In this document: positions 9,474 through 18,291 of the stretch, piece after piece
How the letters are laid out: each line of letters opens with the position of its first letter
How positions within the stretch are numbered: the first letter of the stretch is position 1
Assembly (NCBI RefSeq): GCF_017301735.1
Contig: NZ_CP071090.1
Coordinates: 8,050,001 to 8,114,000, forward strand
Direction: 5' to 3'
Length of the DNA: 64,000 nt
Source: Pyxidicoccus parkwaysis
Lineage (GTDB): Bacteria; Myxococcota; Myxococcia; Myxococcales; Myxococcaceae
Translations under genes and position numbers: made by a program
Notes under the pieces: model-generated
The model's input: the letters and a program-made list of their open reading frames with translations, nothing else
What the model was told of the DNA's origin: nothing
The model's database searches: none

Positions 9474-11551
9474 TTAAGGTAGAGATTGCCCACGCGATAT
9501 ACCACGTGAGGAGTAAAGCCCGCCGCCAGCTCCTCGGGTGGAACCGGCTCCCACCTTCCGGTGCGCTGGACCTTCCGCTCCAGCCCGCCAGCGTTGACGA
9601 AGCGAGTGGTTCCCGCCGGACCCGCCTCCAGCGTCACCGCGGCCGCGCGCGGCGTGCGGGTGAAGTCGCCGCCCGCCGTCAGGCACATGCGTGCATTTCG
9701 ATAGAAGCCGCGCAGGCCGCCAGGCAACTCGCGCAGCACCTGAGCGCTGGCGCGCCGCAGTCCGGCCTCGGAGCCGGCGACGTAAACACAGGTGGCCGCG
9801 TCGAAGTCATGGGGCCGCACGAACCCCAGCACGAGCCAGATGGCGAAGAGGATTCCCGCCGCGGTGGCGAGCCACGGCCACCAGCAGCGCAGCCACCCGG
9901 TGGCCTCCACACGCACGCGCGCGGGCACCGTCACGGCGGAGGCGGCGTAGTGCGCGTGCGTGCCCTGGAAGGTGGCGCCCATGTCCGAGGGAGCCAGGTC
10001 CTGGCAGCAGCCGCGCGCCTCGAAGCAAACCTCGTAGCGCAGCGGCTGGCCCTTGCGGCCTCCACCCAGGTCCGCCTCCGAGCCCGGCACCGGCTCACAC
10101 GTCAGCGTGCCGCCCTCCACGCTGCCCTTCGGCGAGCAGGTGATGGGAACGCGGTCCGCGTTGGTGGAGCGCGACAGGTCGATGACCTGGCACCGGCGCG
10201 TCGCACCGCGCTCGCCCCTCCACGCGCCGAAGTCCAGCGCCGCGGGATTGGGCACCAGCGACAGGTCGAGGAAGCCCTCCACCTGCACGGCCTGCCGCGC
10301 CGTCTGCTCCATCCACGCGTTGCGGAACGTCACCTGCACGGGAGTCGGGCTCCCGTCCAGTGAGGGCTCCGACGGAATCCAGTCCGCCACGAAGCGCCCG
10401 CCGCCCGCGTGCCGCAGCGGAACGTCCTTCCCCTCGACGTGGGCCACCGCCGCGAAGCCATCCGCGCCGAAGAAGGCCTCGTCGTCGAAGGTCTTCCCCC
10501 GGAAGAGCAGCCGCGCGTCCAACTGCACCGGCTCGCCCACGCGCGTGGTGGGCGGCACGGCCAGGGTGGCCACCAGGTCGTAGCGAAGGATGAGGCCGTA
10601 GTCGACGTCGCCGGGAGCCTGCGGGAGCGCCAGCGTCCAGCGGCTCGGCGCGTCCGGATTGTTGGCCGCGCGGAAGACCTGGTAGTGCCGGTGCGGCGGC
10701 TGGCAGAGCCGGGGCGCGTTGGCGTACCGCAGGTGGGGCGGGCAGCCATTGTCACCAGATGCCTGCGCGGGCACCGCGCCCTGGGGCCCCGTCAACGTCG
10801 CGGAGTAGGCGTCACCGGGCTCGGCGGAGGCCGTCGCCACCAGCACCTCCACCACGTAGCGCCCCACGTCGAAGGTCTTGGTGCCACTCGGGGACAGCGT
10901 GCCCGTCTCCGGCCGCGAGCCCAGCACACGCGCATAGCCTCGCGTGAAGGCACCGACGACCTCGCGCGGACGTTGGACGAAGACCAGGTCCTGCGGGCCG
11001 TGCGTCAGCGGCTGGAGGAAGGCCTCGCCCACCTGACGCGCCTCATCGCTGCCATAGAGCCCGATGACGAGCGTCTCCACGTTCGGCGTCGAGCCCAGGC
11101 CGAGCGCCGTCACGCCGTCTCGCGGGTCGCTCAAATCCTGGGGCGCGCCGTCGGTGAAGAAGAGGAACAGCTTGCGCGGCAGGGACGACTCGCGCAGTCG
11201 CCGCCCGGCCTCTTCGAGGGGACGCTTGAAGAAGGTGCCCTTCGAGTAGGGCAGCGCGCGAATCTGGTCCGCGGTGAGCGCGGGCAGGGGCGGCGCATTC
11301 GCATCGTCGCCAAAGGCAATCACCGAGACACGGTCCGCGGAGCCTCGCGCGAGCCCCTCCACCAGCAGCGTGCCGAGCACCGCGGCGCGCTCCGGGTCAT
11401 TGGGAGGAATGCGCGCGCCCGTGCGCTCATCCCGGCTCTCGACGCCCATGGAACAGCTGTTGTCGAGCAGGAGCGCCACCTCGTGGCCGCTCATCTGCGC
11501 GGAGGCCGACAGCACGGGCACCAGGGCCAGCAGCAGGCTCAGCGCCTTCAT
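9464..11551 (-). CDS. Exported vWA-domain protein with C-terminal membrane anchor
   Basis: 695 residues; ATG at 11551 shares one base with the upstream stop (TGATG). The cleavable-type signal peptide ends near ASAQ (19). A von Willebrand A domain spans about 24-210 with an intact metal site: DNSCS (30-34), a candidate Thr106, and TDG (133-135). Beta-rich, cysteine-containing domains follow. One transmembrane helix lies near 553-577, rich in Trp, and the last ~115 residues are cytosolic. That cytosolic tail resembles the tail of the next protein upstream (Phe-Tyr/Phe-Arg-Asn/Asp-Ala-Arg, then Gly-Asp-Phe/Asn-Thr-Arg). I infer that it reads an envelope or periplasmic ligand and signals to the cytosolic machinery, including the tubulin-like protein whose start overlaps its stop. 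Confidence 0.9.
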   Translation of the reverse strand: MKALSLLLALVPVLSASAQMSGHEVALLLDNSCSMGVESRDERTGARIPPNDPERAAVLGTLLVEGLARGSADRVSVIAFGDDANAPPLPALTADQIRALPYSKGTFFKRPLEEAGRRLRESSLPRKLFLFFTDGAPQDLSDPRDGVTALGLGSTPNVETLVIGLYGSDEARQVGEAFLQPLTHGPQDLVFVQRPREVVGAFTRGYARVLGSRPETGTLSPSGTKTFDVGRYVVEVLVATASAEPGDAYSATLTGPQGAVPAQASGDNGCPPHLRYANAPRLCQPPHRHYQVFRAANNPDAPSRWTLALPQAPGDVDYGLILRYDLVATLAVPPTTRVGEPVQLDARLLFRGKTFDDEAFFGADGFAAVAHVEGKDVPLRHAGGGRFVADWIPSEPSLDGSPTPVQVTFRNAWMEQTARQAVQVEGFLDLSLVPNPAALDFGAWRGERGATRRCQVIDLSRSTNADRVPITCSPKGSVEGGTLTCEPVPGSEADLGGGRKGQPLRYEVCFEARGCCQDLAPSDMGATFQGTHAHYAASAVTVPARVRVEATGWLRCWWPWLATAAGILFAIWLVLGFVRPHDFDAATCVYVAGSEAGLRRASAQVLRELPGGLRGFYRNARMCLTAGGDFTRTPRAAAVTLEAGPAGTTRFVNAGGLERKVQRTGRWEPVPPEELAAGFTPHVVYRVGNLYLKWS

Positions 11552-13767
11552 CAGAGCTCCACCTGGAAGTACGTGCCGCCGGACCGGTAGAGCGCGCCCA
11601 TGGACGGCACGTGCCCCGAGGCCAGGTCATCCACCGGCTCCCACTTCAGCGTGCGGCGGTCCTGCCGCTCCACGGGCCCGGTCCCCATGAGCACCACGCC
11701 GCCGCCCTGCACCGCGCGCAGCACCACCGATGCGCCACGCACCCAGCGGGTGATGTTGCCGTCTCCCTGCATCCCCAGGCGCGCATCGCGGAAGAAGCCG
11801 GGCGAGCTGCCCGGGCACGCGCGCAGCAACACGGACGCGGCCTGGCGGATGCCGCGCTCACTGCCGGCGATGCGCACGGCCGCTCCAGGAGGGAAGCGCG
11901 CGGGCCGGGTGAAGCCCACGAGCAGCACCACCGCCCACAGGCCGCCCAGCGTGGGCAGCAGCCAGAAGCCGTGACAGTCCAGCGGGTTGCGCCCCTCCAC
12001 CTTCCAGCGCAGACGCACACTCTTTGCCTGGGAAGCGAACTCCGGAGTCAGCGGTGCGATGCGGAGCACGGCCCCGGCAGGCGAGACGTCCCCCGCGCAC
12101 CGGGGCACCTCCAGGCACACGGTCAGCGTGCGTTGCTGAGGGTCCAGGGCCTCGATGGTCAACGGCGCATCCAGCTTCCGCGTCTCCACCTGGCCCACGC
12201 GGTTGGTGAAGGAGAGCACCGGGCGCGCCTGGCACCCTTCGAGCCCCTCGGCCTGGAGCTTCCACTGGTGCTCCTCCACCGCCTGGGAGCGGCCGAAGTC
12301 CAGGCGCTGGCACGCGGAGCCCACGGCGGTGCCCGCGGCCACGGTGCCGAAGTCCAGCTCGGATGGCAGTTCCAGTCTCAACGCCGGCCGCACCTGCACC
12401 GGATGTCCGGGCATGGCGGCGACCTCCTCTCCCTGTGCCGAGAGGAGGACGATTGACCAGCTCGCCGATTTCATCTCGGTGTAGGTCCCCTCGAAGGTGT
12501 AGCGGTCATCCGAGGTGGGAGGCCCCTCGCGGACCGTGTCGCCGGTGTCCACCTGCCGCACTTTCAGTCCTGGCTCCGAGAGCTTCGCGTCCACCTGGGC
12601 GCGACCCGGGCCGGGCGCGGGACGCTTGAGCAGCACCGTTCCCCGGCACGGCAGCCCCACGTAGCAGGTGCGTGGCAGGTCAGAGGTGTCGAAGCCGAGG
12701 CCCAGCTCGCTCACGCTCGCGGTGGTCTCCGCCACGGGGCACACCACCCGGTCCCCCGCGCGGCCCGAAGCGCTGATGCGCACCTGCCGGGGCGGAGACG
12801 GTGAGAGCGAAGGAGGCTGGCGAGCAGGCGTCCACCCGGCCTCCAGCGCGCCGCTCGCGGGCAACGTCTGCGCGGCCTCCGTGTCCACCTGCACGCGGAA
12901 CTCCAGCGTGGTGCCCGGAGGCGGTGTGGCCAGCGGCACCTTGCCGGACGCATCGAAGAGCGTCGCTCGGAGGGAGACCTGCTGGCCCGCGACGAGCGGC
13001 TCGCCCTCCGCGGGCGCCACCACCCGGGCCCGCAGGCCACAGGCCTCCACCTGGAGGGACTGCGCCTCCGAAGCGGCGGAGCGCAGCACCTCGTTCTTTC
13101 CCACCGTCACGCGCGGGACGAACTCCACCTTGAGCCCCGACGTGACGGGCAGCGTGTACTCCGCCGTCACCGTGCCGTCTGGCTGCACCGAGCCCGAGAC
13201 TTCCGTCACTCCGCCCTGCGCATCCGTCACCCGGAAGGTGCCGCCCATCACCTGCCGCAGCGTGCCTCCGTCGTCGCGGACGGCGCCGACGAGGGAGATG
13301 CTGTCTCCCGCTGTGTAGGGCCCCGGGGTGATGCGCTCGACCTTCGCCTCCAGCGGGATGGGCTTGGGAGGAGGCGGTGGCGCCGCCACCTTCCGTCCAT
13401 CGATGACATGGAAGAGCACCACGTCGGAGGTGTGCTGTTCCCCCAGGCGTGCGCATTCGTACCGGTCCGCCGGGCGGAAGCGGGGTTGATTGCGAATGAG
13501 GAACACCGACTCACAGGTGTTGTCCTCTTCGTCGTAGCAGACGGAGCACGCTCCCTTCTCGGCGTCGAAGACGTAGATGTGCTCGTGCCAGTCGTCGTGC
13601 TTGCTGCGGACCTCCGGCTGCGCGCACGCGGCCTCCACGTGCGGAGGGCTCCCCTCGTAGCCTCCGACACAGTACGTCTCTCCGGCTCTTCCGAACTGAG
13701 CGGAGGCGGTGGACGGAAGCAGCGAGAGGACCAGCGCCGCGACGAGCGTGACGAGGACGCGAGCCAT
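11551..13767 (-). CDS. Large exported beta-domain protein, single-pass membrane anchor
   Basis: 738 residues from ATG 13767, which overlaps the PP2C stop as TGATG; a GTG at 13770 would add one residue. A signal peptide (residues ~1-24, ending ASAQ) is followed by a Cys-rich segment with seven cysteines between about 33 and 105 (including CSVCYDEEDNTC), then several Ig-like or carbohydrate-binding-like beta domains. A transmembrane helix near 598-620 precedes a ~115-residue cytosolic tail related to that of the vWA protein encoded next. I do not recognise the ectodomain. The pairing with the vWA protein (same topology, related tails, one-base overlap) suggests that the two form a heteromeric envelope receptor or scaffold. 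No enzyme motif is visible. Confidence 0.88.
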   Translation of the reverse strand: MARVLVTLVAALVLSLLPSTASAQFGRAGETYCVGGYEGSPPHVEAACAQPEVRSKHDDWHEHIYVFDAEKGACSVCYDEEDNTCESVFLIRNQPRFRPADRYECARLGEQHTSDVVLFHVIDGRKVAAPPPPPKPIPLEAKVERITPGPYTAGDSISLVGAVRDDGGTLRQVMGGTFRVTDAQGGVTEVSGSVQPDGTVTAEYTLPVTSGLKVEFVPRVTVGKNEVLRSAASEAQSLQVEACGLRARVVAPAEGEPLVAGQQVSLRATLFDASGKVPLATPPPGTTLEFRVQVDTEAAQTLPASGALEAGWTPARQPPSLSPSPPRQVRISASGRAGDRVVCPVAETTASVSELGLGFDTSDLPRTCYVGLPCRGTVLLKRPAPGPGRAQVDAKLSEPGLKVRQVDTGDTVREGPPTSDDRYTFEGTYTEMKSASWSIVLLSAQGEEVAAMPGHPVQVRPALRLELPSELDFGTVAAGTAVGSACQRLDFGRSQAVEEHQWKLQAEGLEGCQARPVLSFTNRVGQVETRKLDAPLTIEALDPQQRTLTVCLEVPRCAGDVSPAGAVLRIAPLTPEFASQAKSVRLRWKVEGRNPLDCHGFWLLPTLGGLWAVVLLVGFTRPARFPPGAAVRIAGSERGIRQAASVLLRACPGSSPGFFRDARLGMQGDGNITRWVRGASVVLRAVQGGGVVLMGTGPVERQDRRTLKWEPVDDLASGHVPSMGALYRSGGTYFQVEL

Positions 13768-15485
13768 CACGTCCCCTTCCCCTCCGAGGCGGAGCCCGAT
13801 GCCCGAGTCCCGGACGAGGGCGGCTTCGACGGCGAAGCCTTCTTCTTCGACTTCGGAGCCGGCGGCGCGGCGGAAGCGGGAGCGCCCACGGTGACCTCCG
13901 TCGACGAGCCCGCATCGGCGGCGATGCCACCCGCCCCGGCATCGGCTCCCACTGCTCCAGTCATCGCGGCCGAGGAGCTTCCAGCATCCACGGCGAGCAC
14001 GACACCCGCGTCCTCACTTCCCGCATCTGGAGCAGCCAGCACCGCCACCATGGGAGCCGGAGGCACGGCCGGTGGAGTCGCGAGGCTTCCGGAAGGAACG
14101 TTCGTTCCAACCAACGCCCCCGACGCCGGAGCGGAGTCCGCGGCCGCTCCGGGCCCTGTGCCTTCGGTCTTGGGGCCGCGTCCAAAAGCCCAGCCAAGCA
14201 GCCCGCCCACGAGCAGCGTTCCCGCGGCAAGACCCACCGCCCACATCATCGACACCTTGCGAGCTTCCTCAGGCGCCCCCGCGCTCCCGGCGGCAGGCTG
14301 CACCCGAGCGGAGTCGGTCGGAAGCGTCGCGGCCGACACGGGCACCAGGGGCGTCTCCGGCAGCGTCTCTCGACGGAACGAAGGCGCGGGCGCAGCCATC
14401 TGCGGAGTCTCCGGCAGCGTTTCCCGACGAGACGAAGGCGCGGGCACTGCACCGTGCGGAGTCTGCGGCAACAGCTCACCACGAGACGAAGGCGCGGAAG
14501 CAGCACCCTGTGACGCTTCCGGCTGCATCTCCCGTCGGAACGAAGACGCGGGCGCAGCACCCTGCGGAGTCTCCGCCGACGTCTCCCTTCGGAACGAAGA
14601 CGCGGACTCCTGCACGGCCTGTTGTGGAACAGCCGCGTAGGACGGCTCGGTGGACGCCACGGACGCGGCCACCTGGGGAGTCTCCGGAAGGGTGTTCCTA
14701 CGAACACCCGTTGGCGAAGCGCCCGCGGCGGGAACATCCGACTGTCCCGCGACGAGCAGAACAGCAGTGATGTTGTCTGTGCCCCCGCGCGCGTTGGCCT
14801 CGCGGATGAGCGAGTCGACGGCGCTCAGGCAATCCCGGCGCTCGATGAGCGGATACAGCTCCGTGTCCTCGATGAGGTCATAGAGCCCATCGCTGCACAG
14901 CAGCACCACGTCACCGGCCAGCAGCTCCAGCGGCTCGTTCCAGACCTCCGGCCTGAAGTCCTGCTGGACGCCAGCGCTCCCACCGAGCGCGCGCAGCAGC
15001 ACATGCGCATCCGGATGCTGCTTCGCCTGCTCGGGCGTGAGGATGCCGTGCTGGACCATCTGCTCCACGCGCGTGTGGTCTCGCGAGCGCTCGATGAGCC
15101 GTCCCTGGCGGAACTGGTACAGCCGGCTGTCCCCCACCCAGCCCACGTAGCAGCGCGCGCCCAGCACCCACGCGGCAACAGCCGTGGTGCCCATGCCGGG
15201 CGTGCCCCTCGCGAGCGCCGTCTCCACCACGGCCCGGTTCGCCTCCACGAGCGCGTCGTAGAGCGCGCGAGGCGGCTGCGCCGGTGAGCTGGAGGCGAGG
15301 ACCTCGAGGATGCGCTGGCTCGCCACCGCGCTGGCGACCTCACCCGCTTCGTGTCCGCCCATGCCGTCGCACACGACGAGCACCCACGAGCCATCCGCGC
15401 GCTGCTGCACGCGAAAGCAGTCCTCGTTCTGCTGGCGCTGCCGCCCCGTATCCGAGTGCCCCTGGATGTAGAGCGGCAGGCTCAT
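13767..15485 (-). CDS. PP2C-type Ser/Thr phosphatase with repeat linker and membrane anchor
   Basis: 572 residues. The PP2C domain (about 1-250) has all metal ligands and signatures: NED (20-22), D40GMGGHEAGE, GDSRLY, a SDGLYDL box and GTDNITAVLL. Metal-dependent dephosphorylation of Ser/Thr-phosphorylated partners is expected, opposing the kinase at the operon end. Residues ~265-395 form a low-complexity linker with about five imperfect 18-residue repeats (consensus SSFRRETLPETPQGAAPAP). One transmembrane helix follows near 411-433, then an Ala/Asp/Gly-rich tail ending in Lys/Ser-rich sequence, predicted to be outside the cytosol. ATG 15485 overlaps the upstream stop as ATGA. The threonines in the repeats are plausible phosphorylation or FHA-docking sites, which is inference. 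Confidence 0.95.
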   Translation of the reverse strand: MSLPLYIQGHSDTGRQRQQNEDCFRVQQRADGSWVLVVCDGMGGHEAGEVASAVASQRILEVLASSSPAQPPRALYDALVEANRAVVETALARGTPGMGTTAVAAWVLGARCYVGWVGDSRLYQFRQGRLIERSRDHTRVEQMVQHGILTPEQAKQHPDAHVLLRALGGSAGVQQDFRPEVWNEPLELLAGDVVLLCSDGLYDLIEDTELYPLIERRDCLSAVDSLIREANARGGTDNITAVLLVAGQSDVPAAGASPTGVRRNTLPETPQVAASVASTEPSYAAVPQQAVQESASSFRRETSAETPQGAAPASSFRREMQPEASQGAASAPSSRGELLPQTPHGAVPAPSSRRETLPETPQMAAPAPSFRRETLPETPLVPVSAATLPTDSARVQPAAGSAGAPEEARKVSMMWAVGLAAGTLLVGGLLGWAFGRGPKTEGTGPGAAADSAPASGALVGTNVPSGSLATPPAVPPAPMVAVLAAPDAGSEDAGVVLAVDAGSSSAAMTGAVGADAGAGGIAADAGSSTEVTVGAPASAAPPAPKSKKKASPSKPPSSGTRASGSASEGKGT

Positions 15486-17275
15486 GACTCATCCTCTCGT
15501 GCGGGCGCGAAGAGGGTCTTGGCCTTGGCGCGTCCGCCTTCCGGCGCGGGCGCCGGGCTCCCCTGGGCGGGCGGAGCCGCGACAGGCGCGGGAGCGGGAG
15601 CGGACGCGGAAGGCGCGGGCTCGGCGGCGCGAGGCTGGGTGCCGGGCTGCGTGAGCACCAGCTCCACGTGCTGCGACAGGCGCAGGCTCTGTCCCGGCTT
15701 GAGCTGCACGCGCTGCCCGGGCTCCAGCCTGCGCCCGTCCACCCAGGTGCCGTTCGTCGAGCGCTGGTCGACGACGAACACGTTGCCCGTCTTGTAGAGC
15801 TGCACGGTGGCGTGGTGGCCGCTGATGGCCGGATGCTCGATGGCCAGGTCCATCTCCCCCGAGCGGGCGCCGATGGTGAACTCCGCCTTGTGGACGCGGT
15901 AGTACGGCTCCAGTCCTGCGGGGCCCTGCTTCACCACCAGCCGCGTCTCGGGGAGGGTGACGAACGGGTCCTTCCATGGAGCCGCCGGAGCCATCGGTGC
16001 CGCCGTAGGCGGAGCAGGCGCCGGGGCTGGCGGAGGCTGTGGCGCGACCACCTGGGGCGCCGGAGGCTGCGGCGGCGCGGGAGTCGCGGCGGGCGCACGT
16101 CGCCGGGCGAGGAGCCCCACCAACGTGCCGGCAATCGCCAGCCCCGCGCCGACCAGCAGCAACCACCACCACGAGGGAGACGCGGGCGCGGGAGCCTGGG
16201 CCGTCGTGGCCGCCGGCTGCTGCTCCGGCGAGGGCGTCGCCGCGGGCTGGGGCGTGCACGGCTGCGTCGCGCCTCCTTCCGTGCTCTGCCGGAAGCGCAC
16301 GGGCTCGCTCCAGTGGGTGCGCTGCCCGCCCGTGACGGCCTCGATGGAGACGTTGTCGTAGACCTGCCCCGGCTTCACTCCGCACAGGGCCACGTCCAGC
16401 CAGTACAGCCGGTCGAGCGCCCCCGCGAGCTCCACCATGACCCGAGCCGGGTCCTTCACATCCTCCACCTGGAGGTAGCGCCCGCCGGAGCCGTCCGCGA
16501 GCTGCCGCATCTCATCCAACCGCTGGGCCAGCTTCCTGCCCTTCGCGGTGCGGGTGAAGCACACCACGTGAACGCGGACGCCCAGCTCGCGCGCCTCGGC
16601 CGCCACCGTCTTCACGTCCAGCGCATCCGACTCATCGCCCGCGTCGGTGAAGACGATGACCTCGCGAGAGCCACGGCTCGCCAGCGGCTGCTTCTTGACG
16701 GCCTCGCGCACGGCCTCCTGGACATAGGACTTGAGCCGCGTCACCTGCTGCGAGGCACCGAGTGACGCGAGCCCCTTCAGGCACGCGGTGAGCGCGGCGG
16801 GAGTCTTCTCCTCGCAGTGCGTGGTCCGGCTCATGCCGAAGCTCATCACCGACACGGTGTGCCTCGAACCCTTCAGCGCCCCGACATACGCGGTGGCCAG
16901 GTCCAGCGCCTGCGGCCAGTACGTGGCGAAGGAGCCGGACTGGTCGAAGGCCAGCAACGTGTAGGCATCCTGGTTCTCGTCCACCATGCGACGCACGGCG
17001 GTGACACGCCCGCCGGACTGCTCCAGCAGCGCGCGGAACCGCGAGGGGTCCAGCCCGTTGCCCTGCCGCAGACTGCCGTCCAGGTCAGGCTCCACCTCCA
17101 CCTGGAGCTGAAGCGTGCCCCCCGAGGCCGGTGGCACGGCGAGCACGCGCACCCCGTTCTCCGCCGCGGACGCGGGCAGCACCGCGCACAGCGCCGCGAG
17201 CAGTGCCAGGGACTTCACCGCGCGCGACAGGCTCCGCGCGACCTCCGAGCATGCGACAGCCCTTCGCCCTTCCAT
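15482..17275 (-). CDS. Exported vWA domain, transmembrane helix and cytosolic FHA domain
   Basis: 597 residues from ATG 17275, preceded by a strong AAGGAGG-type ribosome site. Order: signal peptide (charged N-region, hydrophobic core ~21-35, cleavage near ASAA); vWA domain ~100-300 with metal-site DQSGS (111-115) and TD (210-211); a Pro/Gln linker; transmembrane helix 369-390; a Pro/Ala-rich cytosolic linker; FHA domain ~463-542 with GAR (469-471), SGHH (485-488) and STNGT (506-510), the phosphothreonine-binding signature. The topology places ligand sensing outside and phospho-peptide binding inside. A likely receptor that couples envelope status to the kinase/phosphatase pair. A TLPET motif precedes the FHA domain and also occurs in the PP2C repeats. 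Stop and next start overlap by four bases. Confidence 0.94.
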   Translation of the reverse strand: MEGRRAVACSEVARSLSRAVKSLALLAALCAVLPASAAENGVRVLAVPPASGGTLQLQVEVEPDLDGSLRQGNGLDPSRFRALLEQSGGRVTAVRRMVDENQDAYTLLAFDQSGSFATYWPQALDLATAYVGALKGSRHTVSVMSFGMSRTTHCEEKTPAALTACLKGLASLGASQQVTRLKSYVQEAVREAVKKQPLASRGSREVIVFTDAGDESDALDVKTVAAEARELGVRVHVVCFTRTAKGRKLAQRLDEMRQLADGSGGRYLQVEDVKDPARVMVELAGALDRLYWLDVALCGVKPGQVYDNVSIEAVTGGQRTHWSEPVRFRQSTEGGATQPCTPQPAATPSPEQQPAATTAQAPAPASPSWWWLLLVGAGLAIAGTLVGLLARRRAPAATPAPPQPPAPQVVAPQPPPAPAPAPPTAAPMAPAAPWKDPFVTLPETRLVVKQGPAGLEPYYRVHKAEFTIGARSGEMDLAIEHPAISGHHATVQLYKTGNVFVVDQRSTNGTWVDGRRLEPGQRVQLKPGQSLRLSQHVELVLTQPGTQPRAAEPAPSASAPAPAPVAAPPAQGSPAPAPEGGRAKAKTLFAPAREDES

Positions 17276-17304
17276 CGTGAACCTCCCCCTCCTTGCGAAA
17301 GGCC

Positions 17305-18039
17305 TCAGCGGGTCTGCCGGGCCAGCACGCTCTCTGGAACGATGACGAGCACCAGCGTCGTCTCTCCCAGCTTCAGCACCGCGTGATTCTGGAGCACCAC
17401 CTGCTCGCCATGCACCACGCGCCCGTCCACCACGCTCCCGTTGGAGGACACGTCCATGTAGCTGGCGTCCTCGGCGCGGATGAACAAGAAGCCGTGCTGC
17501 CCGCTGACCCGGCCGTCGGTGAGGACGACCGAGTTCCCCTCGTCCCGGCCCAGCGTGTTGCGCCCGGTGTGCAGCGGGTGGACGCGTCCGACGTCCGTGG
17601 CGCCCCGGTACTCGAAGAGGGCCGCGCGCACCTTGCCCGCCATGGGCTGCGAGGCCGGAGAGGACTCGACGATGGTGCGCGACTTGGGCCGCGCGCCCGC
17701 GGGACCGGGGGCCGGAGCGGGAGCCTGGGCCTGGGCGGGTGCCTGGACGGCGCCACCGAACGGGTCTCTCGGGTCGATGGCGGGACGCGGAGGCGGCGGC
17801 CTGCCGAAGTAGTCACCGTGCTCCGCGCGGGCCGGGCCGGTGGACGCGGGCGGCGAGGCGTCGGGCTCGAAGACGGTGCGACGCTTGACGTGTGGGGTGG
17901 CCGGGGCCGGCTCTGGCGCGAGTGGGCGCTCGGGCTCCACCGTCGTGGCGCGCTTGGGCGGCGCGAGCTCCATGCCGCACATCTCGCACCAGGAAACTCC
18001 GTCCGGATTCTCGTTCTGACAGTAGGAGCAGCGCTTCAC
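17305..18039 (-). CDS. Zinc-ribbon plus FHA-domain protein, first gene of the operon
   Basis: 244 residues, GTG start at 18039. An N-terminal zinc ribbon (C4-x2-C7 and C18-x2-C21) is followed by a disordered Pro/Ala linker of about 115 residues containing two short RTV/RTI elements (KRRTVFE, KSRTIVE), then a C-terminal FHA domain (~150-238) with GRNTLGRDEGN, RVSGQHG and SSNGS. Soluble and cytosolic. FHA domains bind phosphothreonine, so it probably acts as a phospho-dependent adaptor. The Arg-Thr-Val/Ile elements are plausible kinase sites that could engage its own or another FHA domain (inference). It leads the operon, 29 bases ahead of the vWA/FHA gene, and faces a divergent monooxygenase gene, so the operon promoter should lie within 18040-18291. 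Confidence 0.93.
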   Translation of the reverse strand: MKRCSYCQNENPDGVSWCEMCGMELAPPKRATTVEPERPLAPEPAPATPHVKRRTVFEPDASPPASTGPARAEHGDYFGRPPPPRPAIDPRDPFGGAVQAPAQAQAPAPAPGPAGARPKSRTIVESSPASQPMAGKVRAALFEYRGATDVGRVHPLHTGRNTLGRDEGNSVVLTDGRVSGQHGFLFIRAEDASYMDVSSNGSVVDGRVVHGEQVVLQNHAVLKLGETTLVLVIVPESVLARQTR

Positions 18040-18291
18040 GGGGACCCCAATCTAGGCGTTGCCACGCAGGGACATCAAACCACCTCTTCCGGGGTCCTCC
18101 CCGACTTCCGCACGGGCATGCGCTCCGCGCGGGCTGCAATCACAGCCAGGTGCGTCCAGACACTGCATGGGCATACGCTTCGCGCGCCGGGTCATTGCAA
18201 TCCAACACGGAGGCCCCATGCCCGGGAGACTTCCCTTCCAGGGCCGGTAGCATGGGAGTCGTCCAAGCCGGCACGACATCCTGGGGGGGAT
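18040..18291. promoter_or_regulatory. Divergent intergenic region with imperfect direct repeat
   Basis: A 252-base gap between divergent genes, so it must hold promoters for both the nine-gene operon and the monooxygenase. I see an imperfect direct repeat: 18114-18140 and 18169-18201 both start GGGCAT(G/A)CGCT(C/T)CGCGCG and end in TGCAAT, with start points 55 bases apart and a six-base difference in length. This could be a tandem operator. I cannot place a convincing -10/-35 pair. Confidence 0.35.

Noticed and set aside
14280-14640. Tandem repeats that might be a CRISPR-like array
   Set aside because: The repeats are in-frame coding units of the phosphatase linker without uniform spacers; no cas genes are near.
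17293-18291. Upstream extension of the monooxygenase gene
   Set aside because: The extension is antisense to the FHA gene and lacks conserved sequence; the ATG at 18292 precedes the FAD motif at the normal distance.
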